NCBI GenBank assembly: GCA_903904835.1
Contig: CAIVEI010000175.1
Span: 1 to 64,000 of the forward strand
DNA from: an uncultured Schlesneria sp.
GTDB taxonomy: Bacteria; Planctomycetota; Planctomycetia; Planctomycetales; Planctomycetaceae
Direction of reading: 5' to 3'
DNA: 64,000 nucleotides
The translations under genes were made by a program, and so were the position numbers. Of the stretch, positions 11,081 through 19,314 are shown piece after piece (within the stretch, counting starts at the first letter, position 1; each line of letters begins with the position of its first letter). Under the pieces are notes generated by a model. It worked only from the letters and a program-made list of their open reading frames with translations. It was not told the DNA's origin and ran no database searches.

Positions 11081-11095
11081 CCCCTGAATGTCTCC

Positions 11096-12316
11096 TTACC
11101 TGGTCTCAGCGAGTAACGATCGATGAAACTCGAACTGAAGGTTATGCCGCTCGCCGTCATCCTCGATATGCTGATTCGTCAAACATTGGGCGACCATTTC
11201 TCTGGCCGCCACGGGGTCACAGCGCAAGTACCGGGCGAGTTGCCCTTGGCTGATTTCACCTTCTTCAAACACCTGAACAGCCAGATATAAATAACGTTCG
11301 GGGTAAGGAAGATCGTCTGGGGGATGTGCGGGTAGTTCCAGTAACGACACCGCTGTTTGAGGGGTGAGTCCCGATTCCTTGAGGCTTTGCCAGGTGCCAC
11401 GAGGGGTCAACCCCAGTTGTTCGAGTCGAAGACACATCGCTTCAACCGAGACAAAGTAAAAGTGGCTCAGACGACAAAGATCTGATACCTGAAAGTCACC
11501 GGTCGTCGTCACGATCGAGTTGAATCGGTGCTGAATGGAACTGGAAGGCATTAAAAAACTGAGAGCGAAACACTCAGCAAAACGCTCGTTTGCCGGCTTG
11601 CGGCCGTCGTAACTCAGGTGATCGATCTGAGGTTTGTATCGGTCCACAATGAAATGGCCGTATTCATGAAGCATGGAAATTCGACGTCGGGTTGCAGGAT
11701 GCTTGCGGTTAATCAGGACGCAGCAGCCGAGATCCGATAAGTAGGCGAACATCCCTGCAATGGACGACGGCAGCTCCCCATAGAAAATTCGCAAACCGAC
11801 GTCCCATTCGAGGATCTTTCTCAAGTGGATCACGGGCTGGTCACCCAGTCCAAGTCGATTTCGCTCTTGAATCGCAATCGACTCTGCAAGTTGAGCGACG
11901 TCGATGCGGGATGCCAAGTTCACTTCCGGTGGGTAGTTGAATCGAAGTGGTGACTTGGTACGGTCTTCAAGGTCGCGGTAGTCCTCGGCAAGTCTTTGTA
12001 ATTCATCGATTCCGGCGAGAAGCTCTGGCTCGTCTTTTCCCTTCATTTTTTCGGCGACGGCCCGAAGGTGTGTCTGAAAATCCATAACTGGTTCACCTGG
12101 ACGCACCAATTCATGAACGCGACGACCAAGGAAATTGGCGATGATTCTGATTTCCTCAGGCTGAAGCTCGCGATCACCTTTTTCGATCGCGATGTAAGTT
12201 GGACGACTAAGCCCCAAGTGTGATGCGACTTCTTCTTGAGTTTTTCCCCGTGCTTTGCGCGCCTGCATGATTCGAAGGCCGAGTGTCCGGGGATCGATTT
12301 CTTCAAGCGATTGCAT
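11096..12316 (-). CDS. XRE-family HTH regulator with ImmA/IrrE metallopeptidase domain
   Basis: 406 aa. Residues 12-72 form an XRE/Cro helix-turn-helix (RIMQARKARGKTQEEVASHL). Residues about 140-280 are a COG2856-type peptidase with zinc motif HEYGH at 217-221 and a downstream acidic residue in ANERFAECFALSFLMP. Proteins with this layout repress mobile-element or toxin genes and cleave a repressor, or themselves, in response to stress. The C-terminal 100 residues are helical and unrecognised. It lies between a small upstream gene (3-base gap) and the PIN gene (15-base gap), forming a three-gene unit with the look of an atypical toxin-antitoxin module. Confidence 0.85.
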   Translation of the reverse strand: MQSLEEIDPRTLGLRIMQARKARGKTQEEVASHLGLSRPTYIAIEKGDRELQPEEIRIIANFLGRRVHELVRPGEPVMDFQTHLRAVAEKMKGKDEPELLAGIDELQRLAEDYRDLEDRTKSPLRFNYPPEVNLASRIDVAQLAESIAIQERNRLGLGDQPVIHLRKILEWDVGLRIFYGELPSSIAGMFAYLSDLGCCVLINRKHPATRRRISMLHEYGHFIVDRYKPQIDHLSYDGRKPANERFAECFALSFLMPSSSIQHRFNSIVTTTGDFQVSDLCRLSHFYFVSVEAMCLRLEQLGLTPRGTWQSLKESGLTPQTAVSLLELPAHPPDDLPYPERYLYLAVQVFEEGEISQGQLARYLRCDPVAAREMVAQCLTNQHIEDDGERHNLQFEFHRSLLAETR

Positions 12317-12319
12317 TTG

Positions 12320-12685
12320 TCACTCTTCCTGCTGCGATATCCAAAATCGCCACGCCATCGCGTGGCGAACCCCTCTTGAGAATGTGTCGATCATTGCTGA
12401 TGAATCGATAAAGTCACGCGATTCCTTGTCAGCCGGGTTCGCAACTCTCCAAGGCAAATTCGCCCCTTCGCTCCTTGTTTTTGATTTTACAATGTCAATG
12501 AAGTGTGTCAAATTCGATAAAAAATGTAAATCGAATGGCGGCGTCGGTGGACGCAATTGAATCAGTCGCACGGAAAAGGATGTCGCGTCGCAGGGCGAAG
12601 ACTCTCGTGTCGCGGTCAAAGGAACGCTGGTGATCGTGAAATGATCGTCCACCGACACGCGGCCTCGTTTTACGATAACGGGCAT
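12320..12685 (-). CDS. hypothetical protein at the head of the HTH/ImmA-PIN unit
   Basis: 121 aa from the ATG at 12685 (MPVIVKRGRVSVDDHF). The start is supported by AGGA 8 bases upstream; that AGGA overlaps the TAG stop of the preceding esterase gene, a layout typical of translational coupling. The stop codon is 3 bases before the HTH/ImmA gene. No domain was recognised. The C-terminal SSAMIDTFSRGVRHAM segment could be a helix. The tight packing on both sides supports a real gene, but the lack of a known family keeps confidence moderate. Confidence 0.5.
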   Translation of the reverse strand: MPVIVKRGRVSVDDHFTITSVPLTATRESSPCDATSFSVRLIQLRPPTPPFDLHFLSNLTHFIDIVKSKTRSEGANLPWRVANPADKESRDFIDSSAMIDTFSRGVRHAMAWRFWISQQEE

Positions 12686-12695
12686 TCTTGGAATC

Positions 12696-14771
12696 CTATT
12701 TTTCAAGAATGGGCTGTTGCCATGCTTCGTCGAAGTAGCCTGCGCGAATGACTTTTTCGGGAAAATCGGGTGCCGAGGGCTGCCATTGGTCTGCACTGGA
12801 TTCAATCTTCATGACTCCCCAGTCACCAAGACGCGGGAAAAGGAGATAGTTGAATGCTGCGAATTCTTTCTCGTGGAATGTGTGGCCGCTGTTGATGACG
12901 ATGTAGCGATCCTTGTTGAGGGGGCTGGCGCTGATGAGGGCTGGAGCGTGATCGGCTGAAGAAAAAACTCCTTCGCCAATCGAAAGACTTTCGGGGGTCC
13001 ACTTCAGCGGCAGGCTGGGTAATGCTTTGGCGATCCAGGAATTGCTGCCGGGGTCGCCGAATAAAATCAGATGTTTATCAGTGAGGTCGCTTGCTGTGAT
13101 TTCATTGTCGTTCTTAACAGGCAGATCGCCGCGCATGTAACGAGCCCATTCATACTCGAACCGTCGCAGATTGGCCGCTGCCCATGCCTGGATTTCGGGA
13201 TTCCAGGGCTTTCCGGTGCCGCGTACACAAACGAAGGGGGCGCTGAAGGCGTCGTCAATCGGCCCCTGTAGTCCTGGTCGTTTTCCGCTGAGTCCGACTG
13301 AGACTTGCGAGCCGAGGGATTGCCACTGGCCATCTTGCAGCGCAAACACGAGCGCCGTGTCCGACTTCGGCAATGCCAATTCATTTCCTGCAATTCGTAG
13401 TTTCGCTCCGTCCGTCTGCAGTATCGGAGGATGAATCGCGAACTTTGTGATGTTCTTGATCTTCGTGATTTCAATGCTGCCATCATCGGTAACGCTCGCG
13501 TTGAACTCGGCGCGGGCGTAGTGCTGCTTCAATCCGAGCAGTTCGACCCAGTGACAACGATTGTACTTCAGTGTCCATGTGACGAACCTTAACTTTCGCG
13601 GTGCATGGTCGAGACCCTTCGCGGCAGACTCGCCAATCCGCCGCATCTGCTCGGCATGAGTGACCGGATCGATGACATGTCCGGTGCCGGGAGAGATCAG
13701 GTTCACCATTTGCAGACCTTCTTTCGCAAAGGCCTCGCCCATGATGACGTGTGCCTGAAAGAAGATGTCCTGGTCGCCGATGGCTGCAATTGCGGGTACG
13801 ACCCCGGCATTTGCGGCGTAGTCGACCGAGTCGAGCATGTGCAGCCCCAATTCCTGATGTTCGGGAAGCGGGCCAACCTTGATGAACGATGGGATTGGTG
13901 TCTCGGAAAAACGATGCGTGTCGACGTAGCCGCAATATGGTCCAAGGGCGACAAAGCGGTCCGGATGCTTCAGTCCCAGATGCCATGTCCCCGAAGCTCC
14001 CATCGACATGCCACGTAGAACAATCCGATTGCGATCGATGTTGTAGTTACGGCAGACCGCTTCGATGGCTTCGAACACGTCGGTTTCACCGGCCCAGCGA
14101 TAGCAGTTCTCGACCCGACCCAGTGGATGCAATTCAATGTAATTGACCTCAGGTGCGGGCGTTCCATTGTCATCCCCTTGATCGAAGCGGGCACCGAATC
14201 GAAGTTCGCTCATCCCCACCGGTTTGGAACTTCCATGAAGCACGACATCGAGTCGCATGGGTCGAGTTCCATCGTAGCTCTGCGGGATAATCACGCCATA
14301 GGGCTGAGTCGATCCATCGACAGCAGAGACATATCCGCGCAGCACGCTCCCCTTTTTCGTCGTCCAGGGAGTTACGTTTGTGGCAATGGATTCGGCACGT
14401 TGTAAGCCACGGGCCAGCGACTTATTCAGCAACTCGACATCCTTCGTCGTCAGCGACTGGTCATATCGCAAACCCCAGACGGCTCCTTTGTGAAAGACCT
14501 CGGCGTCGGCGAGCAGATCAGGATTTGCTGGTTTCAGTTGTGCGAGTCTGGTCTCCAATTGCCGTACCGCTTCTTGCGGTTCTGCTGCTGCGGCAGAGGC
14601 CGCCACAAGGAAACTACCGAAGATGAGGAAATAGACACTGATCTCAGCGAATTCCCGAGTGGAAGGCCATGCCTGGGATTTCGATGCGTGGAATGTACTT
14701 TGATAGTTTGAAGCGCAATACACTGAATTGTCCTTCATTCTTGTGGGGACATTCAGCCTATCGGACGTCAC
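12696..14771 (-). CDS. secreted alpha/beta hydrolase (prolyl-oligopeptidase-like esterase)
   Basis: 691 aa in the longest frame; ATG at 14738 is an alternative start. A hydrophobic segment VYFLIFGSFLVAASAAAA near residues 46-62 looks like an internal signal peptide, so the enzyme is probably exported. The catalytic serine lies in GMSMGASG after RNRIVLRG, as in phospholipase/carboxylesterase-like S9 proteins, and the His is likely in GTGHVIDP. The region past about residue 400 is a beta-rich extension without a clear family. Planctomycetes carry many such exported hydrolases near sugar-degrading genes. Its stop codon overlaps the ribosome-binding site of the next gene. Confidence 0.75.
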   Translation of the reverse strand: MTSDRLNVPTRMKDNSVYCASNYQSTFHASKSQAWPSTREFAEISVYFLIFGSFLVAASAAAAEPQEAVRQLETRLAQLKPANPDLLADAEVFHKGAVWGLRYDQSLTTKDVELLNKSLARGLQRAESIATNVTPWTTKKGSVLRGYVSAVDGSTQPYGVIIPQSYDGTRPMRLDVVLHGSSKPVGMSELRFGARFDQGDDNGTPAPEVNYIELHPLGRVENCYRWAGETDVFEAIEAVCRNYNIDRNRIVLRGMSMGASGTWHLGLKHPDRFVALGPYCGYVDTHRFSETPIPSFIKVGPLPEHQELGLHMLDSVDYAANAGVVPAIAAIGDQDIFFQAHVIMGEAFAKEGLQMVNLISPGTGHVIDPVTHAEQMRRIGESAAKGLDHAPRKLRFVTWTLKYNRCHWVELLGLKQHYARAEFNASVTDDGSIEITKIKNITKFAIHPPILQTDGAKLRIAGNELALPKSDTALVFALQDGQWQSLGSQVSVGLSGKRPGLQGPIDDAFSAPFVCVRGTGKPWNPEIQAWAAANLRRFEYEWARYMRGDLPVKNDNEITASDLTDKHLILFGDPGSNSWIAKALPSLPLKWTPESLSIGEGVFSSADHAPALISASPLNKDRYIVINSGHTFHEKEFAAFNYLLFPRLGDWGVMKIESSADQWQPSAPDFPEKVIRAGYFDEAWQQPILEK

Positions 14772-14837
14772 CTCGTGTTGCCAGTTGGCGAGTGCACGTC
14801 AGCGGCAGATTGGGATTCAGATTGATATTGATCTGCT

Positions 14838-15539
14838 CTATGGACTCCCCGTCACCTTCTCAAAAGTGACGAGATAGTTCTCTTTCAAGAGGTCGCGTTC
14901 TTCACGCACCTTTTTGAATCCCGATTTGACGATTTCTGACTCAAACACTTCTTGTCCTGCTCGAACGTGGTTCATGACCCAGTCGGTGCTGGTCCCTTCA
15001 ACACGGCGGAATTCAACGAGAATGACTCGGCCACCTGGTTTTAATGCCCGGTGAAGCGAGTCCATCGTTTTCAGTGGATACTCGAAGTGATGGTACGTAT
15101 CACAAATGAAAGCGACATCAATTGATTCGGGAAGCAAGTTGGTTGAATCCGCAGTACCACGTAAGGTTTCGATGTTGAGCATTCCCGCCTCGCGACTCGT
15201 CTTCTCGATGTGATCAAGAAACGTTTGTGCGATATCCACAGAGATGACGCGCCCCTCTTTACCGACAAGGGGAGAGAACATTCGGGTGAATAGCCCTGTT
15301 CCTGCACCGATATCGGCGACTGTCTGACCTGGCTGGACTTTGCACGCTGCGACAATCTCTTTGCGAAGTGCAAATACTTCGCGGCTTTCTATTTCGAATC
15401 GCCCCTGAAATTCTTTCACATCCGGATTACGGAAAGTGTCGTTGATCCCGGGCTTCACGCTTTGCTCTTGCGCCGTCGTCATTTGCACGAACAGCAAGCT
15501 ATTAAGCATGAACAGTGTCAGAGAAACGGTACGAAACAT
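14838..15539 (-). CDS. exported class I SAM-dependent methyltransferase
   Basis: 233 aa from the ATG at 15539, which gives a signal peptide (MFRTVSLTLFMLNSLLFVQMTTAQ); the upstream 90 codons in frame look non-coding. SAM-binding motif I is VADIGAGTGLFTRMF, motif II VISVDI, and FICDTYHHFEYP with LKPGGRVILVEF complete the fold. An exported methyltransferase is odd, because SAM is cytoplasmic, but proteins of this type with a signal peptide recur in planctomycetes. It lies 97 bases downstream of the CoA-disulfide reductase gene on the same strand and may belong to the sulfur locus. Substrate unknown. Confidence 0.8.
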   Translation of the reverse strand: MFRTVSLTLFMLNSLLFVQMTTAQEQSVKPGINDTFRNPDVKEFQGRFEIESREVFALRKEIVAACKVQPGQTVADIGAGTGLFTRMFSPLVGKEGRVISVDIAQTFLDHIEKTSREAGMLNIETLRGTADSTNLLPESIDVAFICDTYHHFEYPLKTMDSLHRALKPGGRVILVEFRRVEGTSTDWVMNHVRAGQEVFESEIVKSGFKKVREERDLLKENYLVTFEKVTGSP

Positions 15540-15636
15540 TGAGGCTCGATCCTTACTGAACTTAATCCAGATCCCGGAACATCGAAATTGAAAAGAGGCG
15601 TCGTCATTCACTGTCTGGTCGATCAATGCTTTGCAG

Positions 15637-17286
15637 TCACTTGGCGGGGTAAAAGAGTTTATACGTCTTGTAGCCGCCGCCGATGTTCGCTGCTGAGAAT
15701 CCCTTTTGCACAAGAATTCTGGTTGCGATGTAGCCTCGCTGACCGACCTGACAATAGACGGCAATCTTCCGGTCTTGTGGAAGTTCTTGCAAGCGCGATC
15801 GTAAATCATCGACCGGGATGTTCACGGCTCCGGGAATGTGGCCGTTCGCAAATTCCTGCGCAGTCCGAACGTCTAAAAGAAAGGGTTTGTCCGCAGAGGA
15901 GTCTGCCAATACTGTTTCGAGATCGATTTGCGGATGCTCACCTCGTAACAATCCACCCGCTACAAACCCCAGCATGTTGATCGGATCTTTGGCCGATCCA
16001 AATTGCGGAGCGTAGGCCAGTTCCATTTCTTCCAGATCGAACACGGTCATTTTCGCTTGAATCGCAACGGCGAGGACATCAATCCGCTTGTCGACACCTG
16101 CCCCACCTGTTCCTTGTGCACCAAGAATCTGGCCTGTTGTCGGATCAAAAAGAAGCTTCAGCACCATGCCTTCGGCACCAGGATAATAACCGGCGTGGTG
16201 TGCCGGATGAATGTAGACTTTGCGGAAGGGACGGTTTGCTCGTCGTAAGACTTTTTCCGAAGCGCCCGTCATGGCTGCGGTACGGTCGAAGAAGCCGAGG
16301 ATCGCGGTCCCCTGAGTTCCACGGTATTTCATCGAACGACCAAACACATTGTCAGCGGCGATCCGTCCCTGGCGGTTGGCTGGTCCCGCCAGCGGGACTT
16401 GAGTCTTCTCGCCAGAAATCACATCATTGACTTCAATCGCGTCCCCCACCGCGTAAATGTCCGGGTCGCTCGTTTGCAGGTAATCGTTGACGCGAATCCC
16501 ACCACGCGGCCCAACTTCCAGGCCCGCGTCGACTGCCAGCTTATTTTCGGGACGCACGCCGATTCCGAAGATGACGAGTTGGGCTGTCAGCCGTTGACCG
16601 GAACTCAGGCAAACAGACAGTCCTTCGGCGCTCTGCTCAATCGACTCGGCAGACTGGCTTAGTAATAGCGTGACCCCTTTGTTTGCCATCGCTTCGACGA
16701 TGGGGCTCGTCATTTCCTTGTCGAATGGCGTGAGAATCTGGTCATTCTTCTCGACGACAGTTGTCGAGATGCCGAGTCGAGCGAGGTTCTCGGCGAGTTC
16801 CAGACTGATGAAGCCACCTCCCAGAAGAACGGCCTGTTTCACATGACTATTCACCCGCGACTTGATCTGGTCAGTGTCTTGCAGGTTCCGTAACGTGAAA
16901 ACGCCGGGCAGGTCAATGCCTGGTATCGACGGACGAAAGGGAGCCGCGCCAGTCGCGAGAATAAGCTTATCGAACGATTCCTCATAGACTTGTCCGGTTG
17001 CCAGATTTCGGACACGAACCTTTCTGGCGGCGCGATCAATCGCTTCGACCGATGATTGAGTACGGACATCAAGCTTGAATCGAGATCGCAAACGCTCGGG
17101 CGTCGTGACGAGTAACTTATCACGATCCGCAATCTCACCCCCGATGTAATAGGGAAGGCCGCAATTGGCGAACGAGACATCCGGTCCGCGTTCAAACACC
17201 ACGATTTCAGCGTCTTCCGAAAGTCGACGTGCCCGAGCGGCGGCCGATGCGCCGCCAGCCACTCCACCGACGATCAATAGTTTCAT
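15637..17286 (-). CDS. CoA-disulfide reductase fused to rhodanese (CoADR-Rhd)
   Basis: 549 aa. Residues 1-440 form an FAD/NAD-dependent class III disulfide reductase: GGVAGGASAAARARR nucleotide loop, single redox cysteine C42 in SFANCGLPYY, and the second dinucleotide fold AVLLGGGFISLELAENL. Residues 455-549 are a rhodanese domain with active cysteine C512 (YCQVGQRG). Enzymes of this architecture reduce CoA persulfide or disulfides and handle polysulfide sulfur. AAAGGA lies 8 bases before the ATG. It is in a minus-strand block with a YgaP-like rhodanese, an ArsR regulator and a sulfite oxidase, consistent with sulfide/persulfide detoxification. Confidence 0.92.
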   Translation of the reverse strand: MKLLIVGGVAGGASAAARARRLSEDAEIVVFERGPDVSFANCGLPYYIGGEIADRDKLLVTTPERLRSRFKLDVRTQSSVEAIDRAARKVRVRNLATGQVYEESFDKLILATGAAPFRPSIPGIDLPGVFTLRNLQDTDQIKSRVNSHVKQAVLLGGGFISLELAENLARLGISTTVVEKNDQILTPFDKEMTSPIVEAMANKGVTLLLSQSAESIEQSAEGLSVCLSSGQRLTAQLVIFGIGVRPENKLAVDAGLEVGPRGGIRVNDYLQTSDPDIYAVGDAIEVNDVISGEKTQVPLAGPANRQGRIAADNVFGRSMKYRGTQGTAILGFFDRTAAMTGASEKVLRRANRPFRKVYIHPAHHAGYYPGAEGMVLKLLFDPTTGQILGAQGTGGAGVDKRIDVLAVAIQAKMTVFDLEEMELAYAPQFGSAKDPINMLGFVAGGLLRGEHPQIDLETVLADSSADKPFLLDVRTAQEFANGHIPGAVNIPVDDLRSRLQELPQDRKIAVYCQVGQRGYIATRILVQKGFSAANIGGGYKTYKLFYPAK

Positions 17287-17372
17287 CTTGGAATTCCTTT
17301 GTTGAGGTTGGCGAGGGCCTTTTCAAACTTCGAAGAGAGGACTTTGTGCCACGGCATCGGACTTCTTCGGGT

Positions 17373-17403
17373 CTGCAACTTGACTGATTGAGTCAAGTTG
17401 CAG
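17373..17403. repeat. palindrome, 13-bp stem, derived member of the GTGCCACTG repeat family
   Basis: CTGCAACTTGACT (17373-17385), a 5-base loop, then its exact reverse complement. The centre (TTGACT...AGTCAA) matches the repeat at 24392-24427. It lies between the YgaP-like gene and the CoADR gene on the minus strand. Confidence 0.6.
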
Positions 17404-17477
17404 GATTTCTTCCAAAGTAGCCATCATCGCTCCGATGGAGTCAGTTTTTGTAAGTTGAGGATGGTGCGCCATAACCC

Positions 17478-17536
17478 GTAGCATGGGCTTCAGCCCGTGC
17501 GACACAACATCTTATGCGGGCTAAAGCCCACGCTAC
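17478..17536. repeat. paired palindromic units (GTAGCATGGGCTTCAGCCCG type)
   Basis: Two oppositely oriented copies of a roughly 22-base unit, GTAGCRTGGGCTTYAGCCCG, at 17478-17500 and 17514-17536. Each is itself palindromic (GGGCTT.AGCCC) and together they form one long hairpin. This looks like a REP/MITE-type intergenic repeat inside the 17287-17840 gap, which contains no convincing gene. Confidence 0.7.
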
Positions 17537-17768
17537 AAAAACTGACAGCCTTTCCGCGTGATGAGCATGGGTCGAAAACGGTTCAAACGTTGTCTTAGCT
17601 TCGGGGCAGATACCTTGTCCAAATTTCTGATTTGAAAACAAGCTGATTGGTATTTGCTTGGTTCTCGAACAATGCTCATTTCGCGGAGCGATGATGGCTA
17701 CTTTGGTCTGAGGCAAAGCCTCTTTAGAGTCTTCGGAGACGCAGTCTCTTCGCCTTCATCCGGTACAA

Positions 17769-17808
17769 AGTGCCACTGTATGACCGAAGAGGGTCATACA
17801 GTGGCACT
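17769..17808. repeat. 17-bp perfect palindrome of the GTGCCACTG family
   Basis: AGTGCCACTGTATGACC (17769-17785), loop GAAGAG, then its perfect reverse complement (17792-17808). The upstream sequence CTTCGGAGACGCAGTCTCTTC (about 17733-17753) also resembles the inside of the repeat at 48484-48596. It lies just after the stop of the YgaP-like gene. There is no T-tract on the minus strand, so a terminator role is unproven. Confidence 0.75.
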
Positions 17809-17840
17809 CGAATTTGGAAGATTGATAAGACACGGGGGCT

Positions 17841-18401
17841 TCAGCGCGTACAACAAGCTGCGGAATCCTTGCTGCACTGATTCCAAGGCATACGTGCCAG
17901 CATCATTCCCATCCCGCACGTGTCGGTGATCCCGGCGAAGACAAGCCCCGCTCCGATGAACGCGGAAAGTCCGACAAATGCAGGGTGAACAAACCAGGCG
18001 AGGATCGCACCAAGCAGAACAAGTGATCCCGCTGCGATGCGGACCTGGCGTTCCAGCGACATCGCCTTCTTGCCACGGACGACGGGAAGACCCGCTGCGA
18101 CGCACGCCGTCGTTCCCCCCTCGACATTGACGACGTTCGAGAATCCCGCCTTCACGAACTTCTCACACGCTTGTTGACCTCGCCCCCCGGATTTGCAGAT
18201 GACGTAAAGGGGTTCATGAGACGACCCGTTCCGGGCCTGCATCAAAGCATTGACGTCAAGCTGATCCAATGGAACGTTCCGGGCGACGTCGACATGCACC
18301 TCCCGATACTCGACTGGCGTGCGGACATCGATCAGTTCGATCTTCTTTCCGCCTTGGCAGAGGTTTGCGAGTTCTTGTGGCTTGATGGTCGTGACGCTCA
18401 T
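17841..18401 (-). CDS. YgaP-like rhodanese with DUF2892 membrane tail
   Basis: 186 aa. Residues 1-110 are a rhodanese with active cysteine C69 (VICKSGGRGQQ). Residues 115-165 hold two hydrophobic helices of the DUF2892 type (IAAGSLVLLGAILAWF, LSAFIGAGLVFAGIT). The layout equals E. coli YgaP, a membrane-bound sulfurtransferase that moves persulfide sulfur. It is preceded 92 bases upstream by an ArsR-type gene, as ygaP is by ygaV, and followed by CoADR-rhodanese. The C terminus ends in cysteines (DSAACC), which could carry sulfane sulfur or bind metal. Confidence 0.9.
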   Translation of the reverse strand: MSVTTIKPQELANLCQGGKKIELIDVRTPVEYREVHVDVARNVPLDQLDVNALMQARNGSSHEPLYVICKSGGRGQQACEKFVKAGFSNVVNVEGGTTACVAAGLPVVRGKKAMSLERQVRIAAGSLVLLGAILAWFVHPAFVGLSAFIGAGLVFAGITDTCGMGMMLARMPWNQCSKDSAACCTR

Positions 18402-18493
18402 GAGCTACTCCTTAAATTCATTCTTTGGTTGTTGAAAGGCATTTCAAAAACGGGGGCATGTCTCGGTGTGATGATCACTTTAGCAAAAACGGA

Positions 18494-18817
18494 TCAATTG
18501 CATTTGCCGCCGAATCGGGCCTCAATGCATGTCATGATGTTTGCCAGGTGAGTTTCAATAATCTGGTAGTACGCATTCCGACCTTCTTTCTCGTTGACCA
18601 GAAAGCCGCACCGTTGCATCAGTCGCAAATGTTCTGAGGCCATATGGCTGGGAATTCCACATGATTCGGCCAGTTCCCCTACGGTGTACCGTCCCTGAAG
18701 CAGCATCTGGACCATACGAAGCCGATGCGGATGAGCCAGTATTTTCAAGCATTCTGCCGCTTGCGTCATGGCATCTAAAGAAGTCAGTTTCAGTGGTTTT
18801 TTGGCTTCAGTCGTCAT
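18494..18817 (-). CDS. ArsR-family regulator, YgaV/BigR/SqrR-like
   Basis: 107 aa from the ATG at 18817, chosen because GGAG lies 8 bases upstream; the longer frame upstream runs through the operator palindrome. Winged HTH: ALAHPHRLRMVQMLL-type helix, then VGELAESCGIPSHMASEHLRLM as recognition helix and NEKEGRNAYYQI as wing. Cysteines C23, C53, C70, C97 and C106 are present. C53 (helix 3) and C97 (last helix) lie where SqrR/BigR-type persulfide sensors place their dithiol switch. Together with the downstream YgaP-like and CoADR genes this suggests sulfide/persulfide sensing (inference). Metal sensing by the cysteines is the alternative. Confidence 0.85.
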   Translation of the reverse strand: MTTEAKKPLKLTSLDAMTQAAECLKILAHPHRLRMVQMLLQGRYTVGELAESCGIPSHMASEHLRLMQRCGFLVNEKEGRNAYYQIIETHLANIMTCIEARFGGKCN

Positions 18818-18840
18818 TCGTCGTTCTCCAGTACTCAAAT

Positions 18841-18860
18841 ATATCGGAATGTTCCGACAT
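18841..18860. promoter_or_regulatory. probable operator of the ArsR-type regulator
   Basis: ATATCGGAATGTTCCGACAT is a 20-base inverted repeat with one mismatched pair; the inner 14 bases TCGGAATGTTCCGA are a perfect palindrome. It lies 24 bases upstream of the ArsR start codon, where an autoregulatory ArsR site would overlap the promoter. Confidence 0.65.
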
Positions 18861-18965
18861 GTCAATGAGTTTTTCTGGAGGTCATGTAGGAATTCAGGAC
18901 GAGCCTCACGTGCCACGCCGCGAAAGGGGGCAATTTCCGCTGGTTAAAGTTGGTTTGACTACAGT

Positions 18966-19220
18966 CTTTGTCCCGGAGGGACTTCAGCATGTAGCCGGTG
19001 GTTGAGCGAAGCGACACCACCGGGTGTCGGACGGAAATATCTTGAATCCTGGAAGGATTCCAGAAAAACGAGGCTGATCGATGGCGATCGGTTGAAAGCA
19101 GAAATGTCTGAACAATGTTTCTGGCATCCTTCCAGGATGCAAATTCGAAAACCGTTCGTAAACCGGTGGTGTCGCTTCGCTCAACCACCGGCTAATTGCT
19201 TTAGTCCTTCCAGGACAAAA
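18966..19220. mobile_element. MITE-like element with long terminal inverted repeats
   Basis: About 255 bases with no coding capacity. The left arm (18992-19023) and right arm (19163-19194) are exact 32-base reverse complements starting TAGCCGGTGGTTGAGCGAAG. The homology extends outward with a few mismatches through TTTGTCC-GGA-GGACT to the outer ends (about 18966 and 19220). Inside is a second inverted pair around CCTGGAAGGATTCCAG and its partner near 19127-19139. It fills the gap between the ArsR promoter and the sulfite oxidase gene. Confidence 0.75.
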
Positions 19221-19314
19221 AACATTCTAAAAAAATCATGATTTCTTTCTGTGGAAAAATCGATTTGCGCATGAGGTTTCCCCTTCGTTTCAGAGGCTGC
19301 GCTGTCACCGTCGC

